Source: DATDIC01 sp963764525
Lineage (GTDB): Bacteria; Pseudomonadota; Alphaproteobacteria; Acetobacterales; Acetobacteraceae
Assembly: GCA_963764525.1 (NCBI GenBank)
Contig: CAVXTC010000015.1
Location: 1 to 64,000, forward strand
Direction: 5' to 3'
DNA length: 64,000 nucleotides
A model generated the notes under the pieces. The model was not told where the DNA came from. It ran no database searches and worked only from the letters and a program-made list of their open reading frames with translations. This document shows, piece by piece, positions 18,754 through 26,603 of this stretch; within the stretch, counting starts at the first letter, position 1, and every line of letters begins with the position of its first letter. The translations under genes and the position numbers were made by a program.

Positions 18754-19127
18754 ATGGCGGGCAACGGGCAAACGGTGATCGAACTCGACAGGAAACGCAT
18801 GAACGCGATGGCGCAGAAGGACATCGCGACACTGAACGCGCTGCTGTCGGATGATCTGGTCTATACGCATTCCACGGGGCGGCTCGATACCAAGCACAGC
18901 CTGATCGGCGCGATGGAATCGGGGCAACGGTTTATAGCGCCGTCGAACCTTCCGAGGTGAAGGCGCAGGACCTCGGCGACGCGGTGGTGCTGACCGGGGC
19001 GGCCCATATCCGTGTCATGTCGAATGGAAAGCCGAACGCCTTCCGGGTCCGTTTCACCGATGTCTATGTCAACAAGGGCGGTCGGTGGCAGATGGTGACC
19101 TGGCAATCCACACGACTGCCGGACTGA
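18754..19127 (+). CDS. NTF2-like/DUF4440 protein (one frame change)
   Basis: A protein of about 124 codons. The N-terminal half from ATG 18754 (IELDRKRMNAMAQKDIATLN, then LLSDDLVYTHSTGRLDTK) is the alpha/beta start of an NTF2-like fold. At about 18935 (GQRF) the frame changes. Family sequence continues as YSAVEPSEVKAQDLGDAVV and ends VRFTDVYVNKGGRWQMVTWQ before the TGA at 19127. The change is a loss of one T in a TTT run. NTF2-like proteins bind small molecules or act as isomerases; no catalytic residue is evident. It is followed 12 bp later by the VOC gene. Confidence 0.75.
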
Positions 19128-19139
19128 GCGGAGCAACCA

Positions 19140-19529
19140 ATGACCCAATACACCTGGGAACACATCCATCTGCGCAGCCCCGACCCGGAGACGACCGCGC
19201 AGTGGTACGAACGGATGCTCGGGGCGCGGATCGTCCGAACGCCGCTAGACGATGGGGCAACGCGGCTCGATCTTGAACTCGGCGGCGGGCAGAAAGTGTT
19301 CATTGCGGCTGCCAACCCGAAGCTGGCCACGGCGGCCCCGCCGCAAGCGCCGTATTTCGGGCTGGAACACATCGGGCTGACGGTCACCGACATGGACGGC
19401 GCGGTGGCGGAACTGAAGGGCAAGGGGGTGGAGTTCACCACGGAACCCACCACCGTGCGTCCGGGCGTCCGCATCGCTTTCATGCGCGGGCCGGAGGGCG
19501 TGCTGATCGAGCTGATCCAGCGCGGATAA
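19140..19529 (+). CDS. VOC (glyoxalase/bleomycin-resistance) family protein
   Basis: An intact 129-residue protein with two VOC modules. The first is YTWEHIHLRSPDPETTAQWY and FYERMLG-like. The second is FGLEHIGLTVTDMDGAVAEL, ending RGPEGVLIELIQ. Potential metal ligands are the His of HIHLRSP, the His of LEHIGLT and the Glu near the C-terminus (LIELIQ). The family includes glyoxalases, dioxygenases and epimerases; the reaction here is not predictable. It is probably co-transcribed with the NTF2-like gene 12 bp upstream. Confidence 0.9.
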   Translation: MTQYTWEHIHLRSPDPETTAQWYERMLGARIVRTPLDDGATRLDLELGGGQKVFIAAANPKLATAAPPQAPYFGLEHIGLTVTDMDGAVAELKGKGVEFTTEPTTVRPGVRIAFMRGPEGVLIELIQRG

Positions 19530-19612
19530 AAACCAGAGGGTGATATCCAGGACCGACGGTCGGCGGTAGGTCCGACCGCGACCCTCGGCACAGCCTTGGG
19601 GCGGCGCGGATA

Positions 19613-20164
19613 TCAGGTAGCCGCCATCGCGGCAAGCTTGGCGACCGTGTTCATGTTGCGCGCGGTGCCCGCCGTCGCAGCCGGGATGCGTAGCTTCGAT
19701 CCTGCCATACCGGCACCGTAGCGGACATAAATCTCGCGGCGGCCGAGGCGAAGTTCCTCAGTGTCCGCGCAACCCTCCACACCGTCCAGAGTGGCCGGCG
19801 ACGTACCTTCGTCCAGGAAGATCGCCGTGACACGGTTGCCCGGCGCATCCGGGAACGGGTTCCGCGCAAGAATTTCCGCCATCTGCTGTGCCGTCCGAAC
19901 TGCTACGCCGACCGGCTTGCCGGCGTAGGCCTGCAAATGAGACTCGAGAGCCGCCTTCACGCCGCGTTCGCTCCACTCACTTCTGAACACGACATTGCCG
20001 CTGGCGATGTAGGTGCGGACGCTCTGGAAGCCGATTGCCTCACAGATCGCCTTCAGGTCGGACATCGGCAGCCTGCCTGTCCCGCCGACATTCACGGCGC
20101 GAAGCAGGGCGACGAACGAGACTTTGGAAACGTCTGCTCCTGCTGCCATGCTGCCTAGTACCAA
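19613..20164 (-). CDS. DUF1697 family protein
   Basis: An intact protein of 178-183 residues. The family hallmarks are FVALLRAVNVGGTGRLPMSDL near the N-terminus, YIASGNVVFRS, and NPFPDAP with FLDEGT in the middle. An alternative start at 20149 (MAAGADVSK) is closer to the family's usual N-terminus. DUF1697 proteins are small cytoplasmic proteins of unknown function. It stands alone on this strand. Confidence 0.88.
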   Translation of the reverse strand: MVLGSMAAGADVSKVSFVALLRAVNVGGTGRLPMSDLKAICEAIGFQSVRTYIASGNVVFRSEWSERGVKAALESHLQAYAGKPVGVAVRTAQQMAEILARNPFPDAPGNRVTAIFLDEGTSPATLDGVEGCADTEELRLGRREIYVRYGAGMAGSKLRIPAATAGTARNMNTVAKLAAMAAT

Positions 20165-20178
20165 GCGTCAGGTCTCGA

Positions 20179-20877
20179 TCACTGGCCCGCATCCGGCTGG
20201 CCGAGAGCGTCGGGTGATTTATCGTGTCCGTTGGAACCTTCGGATTTGTAGCCGAAATGGGCCCGCCGTTCGGCCATCGTCATGTCTTCCCAGCGATGAT
20301 AGACCCACGGGGTCGCATCCGGCTGCATGGCGGTTATCTTCGGTGCGGCTGAGGCGGGAACCGGCGGCGCCCGTCGCGGCGGCTTTGTCGCGCGGCCCGG
20401 GCGCGATGCGGGCGGCGACGGTTGCGGGACTGTCGCTTCGTCCGAAAGTTCTTCTGTCCCCTCGGCCTGGGCCTGACGCAGCGTGCGCAGAGTGGTCTGC
20501 ATCATGCGCGCCACCGAGGTGGCGTTGGCGCGCAGCCGGGCGGCCATCGCCGGGGCAAGCTCGGGCTGCAACGCGCGACGGAACGCATCCATGATGGCGA
20601 CATGCGCGGCAATTACCTGGGCCGCGAGCATCGCCTGGAACAAGTCGGTCGGGCACAGCGCCACCAGGGCGAGGCGCGCGACGTGGCGGCGGACCGCGCC
20701 GGAGATATCGGTGTCGCCGGCGGGGATGGTTTCGACGATGGTATCAATGAGGCATTCGAGGAAGCCGGGATCGAGCGCGGCGGCGGGGCTGGACGGCGGG
20801 GCTGAAACGGACATTGGGGCTGGCGGCCTCGGCGGGGTGGGGACTGCTGGGATGTCCGTGCCCGTTTGAAAAGACAC
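20179..20877 (-). CDS. Hypothetical protein (Pro/Ala-rich linkers, C-terminal WEDMTMAERRAHFGY motif)
   Basis: 232 residues; I do not recognise a named domain. Residues 35-135 are predicted helical (FLECLIDTIVETIPAGD ... AARLRANATSVARMMQTTLR). Residues 150-185 form a Pro/Arg-rich linker, and a conserved-looking tail follows (TPWVYHRWEDMTMAERRAHF). There is no signal peptide. The start is a GTG at 20877 with GGAG upstream, and it falls inside the left terminal repeat of the adjacent insertion sequence. The element may therefore have replaced the native promoter and perhaps the first codons. It could be a DNA-associated regulatory protein, but that is only a guess. Confidence 0.65.
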   Translation of the reverse strand: MSFQTGTDIPAVPTPPRPPAPMSVSAPPSSPAAALDPGFLECLIDTIVETIPAGDTDISGAVRRHVARLALVALCPTDLFQAMLAAQVIAAHVAIMDAFRRALQPELAPAMAARLRANATSVARMMQTTLRTLRQAQAEGTEELSDEATVPQPSPPASRPGRATKPPRRAPPVPASAAPKITAMQPDATPWVYHRWEDMTMAERRAHFGYKSEGSNGHDKSPDALGQPDAGQ

Positions 20878-22628
20878 TTTTTCTCCCCGTTAGAAATGTC
20901 GCAGCGGGCAAAGTAGAGATGGCATCCCATTCCCCACCAGGGCAGCTTTCCAGTTCGGTTGAGGCGCCTGCTTTCCCGTCCCGGCCTGACAACAGCAGGG
21001 CCGCGGCGCGCAGCGGAGGGGATGGGAGGAGCGGAGCCACCCGGAGCCACGCGCAGCGCCCACTTCGGCGCGAGCATGGCGAGGACGGCGAGCACCGGAC
21101 CTTCCCCGCAGCGAGCACCGTGGCACGCTCGGCTCAGGCCGGAGGAACAGGCGGCGGGCGTGGTTCGCGCCGTCAGGGTTCAGCTGCCGCCTCGCGTTCT
21201 GCCGCCACCGCAGCCGCGATCTGGCGGGATGGCCGTCCCTTTGTCGGCTTCCCCGGTGCTTCCAGGTTGTTCGGTGGCCGCTGCCGCGCCGGGTGATAGC
21301 GACGCCGGTGCGGCTGGTAGCTGTCCTGGTGCTGCTTCACCATCGCCAGCGCCGCACCAAGCCGCTTGTTTTCCACGATCTCACCAGGTTCCACGGTCTG
21401 GATCTTGTCGAACTTCCGAAACGGCAACGAAACCCCTTGGGTCTCAATCATGAACCGGCCGTCCGGATAGTTCACGACATCAACCGTCTTGCGCGCCAGA
21501 CTGCGGGCAAGCGGCGTCGCATCCAGCATGAGCATCATGCGGTCATAATGCAGGGTCAGGTTCTTCGTGACCGTGCGTTCCTCCCGCCAGGCGAGAACCT
21601 CGCTCAGGTCGTCCGCCTCGGTCAGCTTCCGATGCAGGTCTTTGGCGTTCTCTGGATCGCGCCCAAACCGCGTGTTGGACTCGGCCATGAATGCCACCAC
21701 CCAGGCGTTCGCCGCCTCGATCGTCGAAATGCCGGCAAGTCGCAACTCCTTCACCAGCCGATCCTGCAACGTGCCAAACGCGCGCTCGACGCGGCCCTTC
21801 GCCTGCGGGCTGTTGGCGCAGATGATGTCGATATTCAGCTCCGACAGCGCCCGGCCGAATTGCGTGACGCGGTCGCCGCCGATCGCGTCTTTGGCGTTGA
21901 CGCGAAAGATGCCGTGCTTGTCGCTGTAGAACGCGACTGGCTTGCCGTGCGTCTCCAGGTAGTCCTTCGTCGCGCGGAAGTAATCGAACGCGGACTCGGA
22001 GGTGACGAACCGCAGCCGCATCAATCGGCTGGTCGCGTCGTCGACAAACGCCAGCAGAGTGCACATCTCGCCGCGATCCTCGAACCAACGATGTTCGGAA
22101 CCGTCGATCTGCACCAGTTCGCCCAGACATTCGCGTCGTCGTCGCGGCTGATGCGGGGAGGGCAGTTTGTGGCGGCGATCGATCCATAGCCTATCTGCCA
22201 TCATCCATTGCCGCAGCGTCTCGACGCCGATCCGCAGACCGTGACGCTCAATCAGTTTTTCCGCGGCCAGGGTGGGCCCGAAGTCGACGTAACGTTCCCG
22301 CACGAGGCTCAGCACCGTGGCCCGGAAGCTCTCGCCACGCTTGCGGTTGCTCGGCCGACCGCGTTGGCGCGACGCCAAACCGGCTGGGCCATCCGCCGAA
22401 AATGCCCGGCGGAGGCGGTAAATCTGACGCCGACCCAGCCTCGTCAACGTCGCCGCGGCATCAACCGTCAGCCGGCCATCTGCGAGCTCGATCATCACAC
22501 GCAGCCGGGTCAGTTCCCGATCGCTCATCCGGATCACCGCCGCCACCGCACGTCACCCCGAACGTTCCGACGGCAGTGTGCCTCAGCGACATTTCTATCG
22601 GGGACGCGTGTGACGTTTCTATCGAGGG
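20864..22628. mobile_element. ISNCY/IS1202-like insertion sequence
   Basis: The element carries one transposase gene and recognisable ends. The inner terminal repeat at 20885-20902 (CCCCGTTAGAAATGTCGC) matches the complement of 22586-22603 at 17 of 18 positions. A second, weaker copy of the same motif (GAAA followed by GTCAC-like sequence) lies about 25 bp outside each one (near 20868 and 22615). The ends are therefore bipartite and the boundaries given include the outer copies. No target duplication could be defined. The 270 bp between the left repeat and the transposase stop hold no gene. Confidence 0.75.
21173..22546 (-). CDS. ISNCY-family DDE transposase
   Basis: An intact 457-residue transposase. 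The N-terminus is a helix-turn-helix (LTVDAAATLTRLGRRQIYRL, then RGRPSNRKRGESF). The catalytic core has Asp in VQIDGSEHRWFED, Asp in VAFYSDKHGIFRV and Glu in KGRVERAFGTLQDRLVKELR, which gives the DDE triad. The C-terminus is basic and Pro-rich. The frame is unbroken, so the element may still be active. It is the only gene of the surrounding insertion sequence. Confidence 0.92.
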   Translation of the reverse strand: MAAVIRMSDRELTRLRVMIELADGRLTVDAAATLTRLGRRQIYRLRRAFSADGPAGLASRQRGRPSNRKRGESFRATVLSLVRERYVDFGPTLAAEKLIERHGLRIGVETLRQWMMADRLWIDRRHKLPSPHQPRRRRECLGELVQIDGSEHRWFEDRGEMCTLLAFVDDATSRLMRLRFVTSESAFDYFRATKDYLETHGKPVAFYSDKHGIFRVNAKDAIGGDRVTQFGRALSELNIDIICANSPQAKGRVERAFGTLQDRLVKELRLAGISTIEAANAWVVAFMAESNTRFGRDPENAKDLHRKLTEADDLSEVLAWREERTVTKNLTLHYDRMMLMLDATPLARSLARKTVDVVNYPDGRFMIETQGVSLPFRKFDKIQTVEPGEIVENKRLGAALAMVKQHQDSYQPHRRRYHPARQRPPNNLEAPGKPTKGRPSRQIAAAVAAEREAAAEP

Positions 22629-22797
22629 CTTACATGGGATAGCAGGATTATGGGAATTATGTTAAGGAGTTTGTGATTATGGTCCTAGGTGCCCGAGAGT
22701 CAGGCTTCAATTCTTTGTGCCGCACGATCCCGGGTGGTTTCGGTCCGCTTCTGGCAGTTAAAGCCGGAAAGCGGACCCTCAAGCTGGACTGGCCTGT

Positions 22798-23517
22798 TCA
22801 CCAAGGGACGGTGCGGCCGAGATAATCGAGATATTCCAAGCCGGGCTTGTCCCGCTTCGAAAGGAGCACGTTCACGAGGTTCGGCACGCTCTCTTCGATG
22901 CTCAAAGGTGCATCCGGCCCGCCCAGGTCTGTGCGGACCCAGCCCGGAGCCATCACCACCATCGCGCGCGGTGTCCCGGCGTGGCGGGCCGCAAAGCTTC
23001 GCATGAACATGTTCAGAGCCGCCTTGCTGCCGCGATAGAGCTCGCGCTGGCCGGTCTCGTTGTTGGCGATGCTACCTTGACCGGATGACATCACGCCGAC
23101 CAGACCTGTCGCCGCAACGTATTGCTCCAGGCTTTCGATAACACGCATGGGGCTCAGCGAGTTGGTGATCATGAGGTGTACAAAATCTTCGGTCGATACT
23201 TCGCCGATCGTTTCCGTCGGATCCTGGTTGGTCGTCCCGGCGTTGACGAACAACATGTCGAACACTCTGCCTGACAGGCGCTCGCGCAGTGCCGCGACCT
23301 GATCCGGCTCGCAAATGTCCAGACTCTCGATCTCGACGCGACCTTTGAACTCGTCCGCCAGATCGTGCAGCATCGTTCGGGTGCTCCCGCCTCGGACCGT
23401 GCCGACGACGTTCCACCCTTTCTTCAAAAACTCGGCGGCCATGGCGTGGCCGAGACCCCGTGATGCCCCGATGAGAAGGATTGCACGGGCAGGGTCGCTC
23501 AAAGCGGCTGTGGGCAT
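22798..23517 (-). CDS. Short-chain dehydrogenase/reductase
   Basis: An intact 239-residue SDR with IGASRGLGHAMA (NAD(P) binding), FVNAGTT, the catalytic Ser in MSSGQGS, and Tyr/Lys in ELYRGSKAALN. The C-terminus is short (GLEYLDYLGRTVPW). This layout matches small NADP-dependent SDRs that are often encoded divergently from a LysR regulator. A LysR remnant does lie divergently upstream at 23653. The physiological substrate is unknown. Confidence 0.9.
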   Translation of the reverse strand: MPTAALSDPARAILLIGASRGLGHAMAAEFLKKGWNVVGTVRGGSTRTMLHDLADEFKGRVEIESLDICEPDQVAALRERLSGRVFDMLFVNAGTTNQDPTETIGEVSTEDFVHLMITNSLSPMRVIESLEQYVAATGLVGVMSSGQGSIANNETGQRELYRGSKAALNMFMRSFAARHAGTPRAMVVMAPGWVRTDLGGPDAPLSIEESVPNLVNVLLSKRDKPGLEYLDYLGRTVPW

Positions 23518-23579
23518 GGGCGGAATGTCTTTCGCTGGCGAGATTGACCGCGACTATACGCAATCCATACTACAGACGC

Positions 23580-23625
23580 CAGACGCATTACATGCAAACT
23601 ATAGTTGTATTCGACGCTATGTGGG
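23580..23625. promoter_or_regulatory. Probable divergent operator region with AACTATAGTT palindrome
   Basis: The gap between the SDR start (23517) and the LysR remnant (23653) contains a perfect 10-bp palindrome, AACTATAGTT, within a locally AT-rich patch. LysR regulators usually bind such dyads between divergent genes. The role is inferred from position only. Confidence 0.4.
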
Positions 23626-23652
23626 CCGAGGCAGATCGGCTAAGCTCAGGTC

Positions 23653-23760
23653 GTCGACAATGTGGACCGTAACGTTCTCGTCGCGCTGGATATCTTGCTC
23701 GCAGAAGCGGGTCGACAGCGGCGGCTGAGGTCGGTCACGCACTTGCGCCAGCCTCGTCCT
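23653..23760 (+). pseudogene. Remnant of a LysR-family regulator, N-terminus only
   Basis: The plus strand reads VDNVDRNVLVALDILLAEAG and then TAAAEVGHALAPAS. The first part is the start of a LysR helix-turn-helix domain (NLLVALDALLAE type). The second part lacks the recognition-helix core, as if by internal deletion. No effector domain follows. It sits divergently from the SDR gene, as an intact LysR-SDR pair would. Confidence 0.6.
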
Positions 23761-23841
23761 TAAGTTCGCGCCTCTGGGGCGTTGCCCCTCCCAGTTGGCA
23801 ACTATCCGGTAGTTGACGGATGGGGCGATCTATAGTGGAAT

Positions 23842-23871
23842 ATTCCAACCTAAACTGCTCGGGGTTGGAAT
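23842..23871 (+). promoter_or_regulatory. Stem-loop immediately upstream of a start codon
   Basis: ATTCCAACC and GGTTGGAAT form a perfect 9-bp stem around a 12-base loop and end 3 bases before ATG 23875. No Shine-Dalgarno sequence is visible. The structure would cover the ribosome-binding region, or could be a dyad operator at the promoter. Confidence 0.45.
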
Positions 23872-23874
23872 GCC

Positions 23875-24727
23875 ATGGTTGGATCGCCACAAGGAACGTC
23901 GAGCGGCGATGACAAAGACTTTTGGGTGGTCATTACAATTGGCGGTGCGACACTCGGAACAGGCTTGTATGCGCTGGTTGCACGAGAATGGGGTTTCGGC
24001 TTGTTCCTCACCGTCGGAGGCTTTGCAGTGCTTGCGCTGGCGACCCCTTCCGTCCGCCGGCTAACCGGAGGTTCCTTCCGGTCACGACGTGCCTTATGGG
24101 CACTAGGTGTGGTCACGTGGCTTTTCCTTGCTGTCAATGTGACTCTGACGATCTATCCGCTGCACCCGCCGACTTCTACGCACAATTCTGACCAGAGCGA
24201 CACCACGATTGGGAACTTACAGGCGCAATTGAGCGCAGCACAGCAACAGTTGCAGAAGGATGGGCGCCGTATGGGCCCTCTTAGTTTAATCAACCTTTGG
24301 CATGCACTTACCCAACCCGGCGAACTCAAGCACATGCCAAAATCATTAGCTGTTATCAGTCCGACCTCCGGTAATGAGCAGTTGGCGCATGATCTACTCA
24401 ATTTGCTGGGGTACAGCATCTTCCGGTAGCAACGGCGGCCAGATTGTTGGGGTCCAGCCACCGGATTATAAACGCGACCAAGACGCTCCTAAGCTAAAAG
24501 GAATAGGAGATGCTGGACTGACAATACACGGGAGGAATGCACCGGGAGACCTTTTGATTGCAGCCTTCCAAAACTGTTTCGTTATTCACCAGACAGCCGA
24601 GATACCTACCGGCCTTCTGGATTATTATCATCGAGTAAATCCGAATACTGCCTCGATAGGATCAATTATATGGATAGAGATTGGTCGGGGCTTGCCATGG
24701 AAGCATGGCCTATCGTGCAACGAATAA
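23875..24727 (+). CDS. Membrane protein with coiled coil and conserved C-terminal domain of unknown function (one frame change)
   Basis: About 284 codons. The N-terminal half has three membrane helices (WVVITIGGATLGTGLYALV, FGLFLTVGGFAVLALA, ALGVVTWLFLAVNVTL), then a short coiled coil (IGNLQAQLSAAQQQLQ). After a linker, HDLLNLLGYSIF near 24420 shifts frame. The soluble domain then continues as GGQIVGVQPPDYKRDQDAPK, GLTIHGRNAPGDLLIAAFQN, and IIWIEIGRGLPWK at the C-terminus. The C-terminal domain looks like one that would sense or bind something in the cytoplasm or periplasm; I cannot name it. Local GC is lower than the core genes. Confidence 0.65.
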
Positions 24728-24828
24728 CAACGGATCGGGTTGCTATTCAAGAGGCAATTCCAATTGCACATGTTTTTGTTGGCTGGCGCCGTCCGACTTT
24801 GGCTGGACCGGCCGCCAGTCAGCCCGTC

Positions 24829-25743
24829 TCAGCATCTTCCTACGGCTTCGCCGAAGATGTCTGGGTTCTCTCGGTTGTAATATCGCCACTCAAATTCGGC
24901 AACGTAGAGCGGCAGATACTTGCGGCTGACGTTGTGGAATGTCCCCATGATGCCGCGCTTCAACAGCGACCAGAATCCGTCGATGGTGCATGTGTGCACA
25001 TGGCCGCGCACGTATTCGCCACGGCCGTGAGTGACATACTTGTGCGGCATGCGCTTGCTCAGCCGATGATAGACGCCCAACTCGTCGGTGGCAACCAAAT
25101 CAACCTTCTCGGAAACGGCCGCGTTGACAAACGAGTCGGCAGTTGCGGTATCGACATTCGCCACGACGCGGGCAACAACGTTACCCTGACGCTCAATGGC
25201 GCCCATGACCGCGACCTTGCCAGCCCCGCCGGTGCCAGGGGTCCGCTTATCCCTATGGCGGTTCTTGTTCTTGCCGTCAACGAAGGTCTCATCGACCTCC
25301 ACGATGCCTATCAGCTTACGGAACTCGGGATCGGCCAATGCGGCGCGGATGCGGTGCGTCATGTAAAGTGCGGTCTCATACGAGCCGAAGCCCATCATTC
25401 GCTGGATTTGCAGGCTGCTGATCCCCTTCTTGCTGACCAGCATCAGGTAAATGACTTTGAACCATTGGCGCAGGCCGACCTTGGTATCCTCGAAAATCGT
25501 CTCAACCAGGACGGAGAACCGATAAGCGCCCCCCTTTCGGCAATCTGGGCATTCCCAATGGAACGGCCGGCTGGGCAGCGCATAAACGCGGTCGGAATCA
25601 CAGCGGGGGCAGCGTACACCGGTGGGCCAGCGGCGACGGGCGAGGTACGCCTTACAGACATCATCGGTGGGAAACAGGGCCTCCCATTCTTTGACGGTCA
25701 TTTGCGGCGTGAACTGCAGATTGGCCATTTGGAAGGCTTCCAT
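24829..25743 (-). CDS. IS1595-family transposase (ISXO2-like)
   Basis: An intact 304-residue transposase. The N-terminal zinc ribbon has CPRCDSDR and CPDCRKGG. The ISXO2-like catalytic domain has Asp/Glu in GIVEVDETFVDGKNKNRH, Asp in LVATDELGVYHRL and the later HTCTIDGFWSLLKRG. YVAEFEWRYYNREN is the usual family end. An internal start at 25728 (MANLQFTPQ) is possible. The terminal repeats could not be delimited confidently. Confidence 0.92.
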   Translation of the reverse strand: MEAFQMANLQFTPQMTVKEWEALFPTDDVCKAYLARRRWPTGVRCPRCDSDRVYALPSRPFHWECPDCRKGGAYRFSVLVETIFEDTKVGLRQWFKVIYLMLVSKKGISSLQIQRMMGFGSYETALYMTHRIRAALADPEFRKLIGIVEVDETFVDGKNKNRHRDKRTPGTGGAGKVAVMGAIERQGNVVARVVANVDTATADSFVNAAVSEKVDLVATDELGVYHRLSKRMPHKYVTHGRGEYVRGHVHTCTIDGFWSLLKRGIMGTFHNVSRKYLPLYVAEFEWRYYNRENPDIFGEAVGRC

Positions 25744-26059
25744 GCTTGACGGAGAAGGTTATGGCACACCCTGAGGTATCCGTCAATAGGCAGATAGTCG
25801 TCACCCGTGGGGTGGGTCGCGGGCATACCGAGCGGGAACCCCGGCCGACTGGGGTGGTTTCTGGTTCAATCGTTCGGCGGCGGCCGTTGCATCCCCTCCC
25901 TCAAGGGGAGGGGGTGAGGATGCTCGTTTTCAGCTTCCGATCGAAACAGTGATAACCGTAGGCCCCGGTCTATGCACCCACAGCCGGCGAGAGGTTGGAG
26001 CCGCAAACCCCTCCCACGAGGACTACCAAGACGAAGGGGAAGTGTGGCACGCCTCAGCG
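25744..26059. other. Intergenic region with a GC-rich REP-like palindrome
   Basis: No gene is visible. At about 25886-25920 there is a CCCTCCCTCAAGGGGAGGG hairpin of the same type as those at 29922, 32611 and 51640. The rest probably includes the right flank of the IS1595 element. Confidence 0.5.
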
Positions 26060-26293
26060 TTACGTGTCGGATGCCGCGGCGACGCCGATACAGGTGTCGA
26101 GTTCCCGGCGCAGGCCCAATGCCTCCCCCACCGTCATCTCGACGAACATGCGACGGATCGAGCCATCCTCCCGCTCTCGCCGCAAGCGGACGAACACCGC
26201 ACCGGGAACCGCCTGAACGGCGATTTGCTCGGCCTCAGCTTCGACATCGATTACCGGACTCGAATCGGGCATCTGCGGCAATTCCGTCCACAT
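26060..26293 (-). CDS. Small hypothetical protein
   Basis: 77 residues from ATG 26293 (MWTELPQMPDSSPVIDVEAE). It is predicted soluble and acidic in its first half. The second half reads VFVRLRREREDGSIRRMFVEM and GEALGLRRELDTCIG. There is no recognisable domain. A longer frame starting at 26419 is open, but the extra 42 residues look non-coding. Confidence 0.5.
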   Translation of the reverse strand: MWTELPQMPDSSPVIDVEAEAEQIAVQAVPGAVFVRLRREREDGSIRRMFVEMTVGEALGLRRELDTCIGVAAASDT

Positions 26294-26419
26294 AGGCTCA
26301 CGATTCCGTGAGCGTGCCACACAAGCTCCGATGTTGCAACACGAAACGTGAGCTACCGGGGGCATTCTTTCGAGGCATCCCTTGATTGAGCGGTCGCTTC
26401 GATGGTGACTCAGTTCCAA

Positions 26420-26602
26420 TCAGGCGACCCGATGATATCCGTAAAGGTAAGCCGCAATGTACGTCCCGAGCACCCCAAGGGCGAACCCGGCGGAAAACAC
26501 ATTCAGGCCGTGCAGCCGGGGCGTCCCTGCTTCCCATGCCATGCCGTTGACTATGGCGAGAACGATGACGACGCCTATTCCGTAAGCGGTTAGCGTACGC
26601 AT
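26420..26602 (-). CDS. Small two-helix membrane protein
   Basis: 60 residues from ATG 26602 (MRTLTAYGIGVVIVLAIVNG). Two hydrophobic segments (about 5-22 and 34-53, FSAGFALGVLGTYIAAYLYG) suggest a hairpin membrane protein. The start lies one base after the ppsR stop, and its ribosome-binding site (AAAAGGGGGA) sits inside the last ppsR codons, so translation is probably coupled to ppsR. I do not recognise the family. Confidence 0.6.
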   Translation of the reverse strand: MRTLTAYGIGVVIVLAIVNGMAWEAGTPRLHGLNVFSAGFALGVLGTYIAAYLYGYHRVA

Positions 26603-26603
26603 T

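Noticed and set aside
24670..25749. 359-codon plus-strand frame
   Set aside because: Antisense shadow of the IS1595-type transposase.
24730..25800. Exact ends of the IS1595 element
   Set aside because: Candidate GGGT-type ends near 24739 and 25772 share too few bases and no 8-bp target duplication was found.
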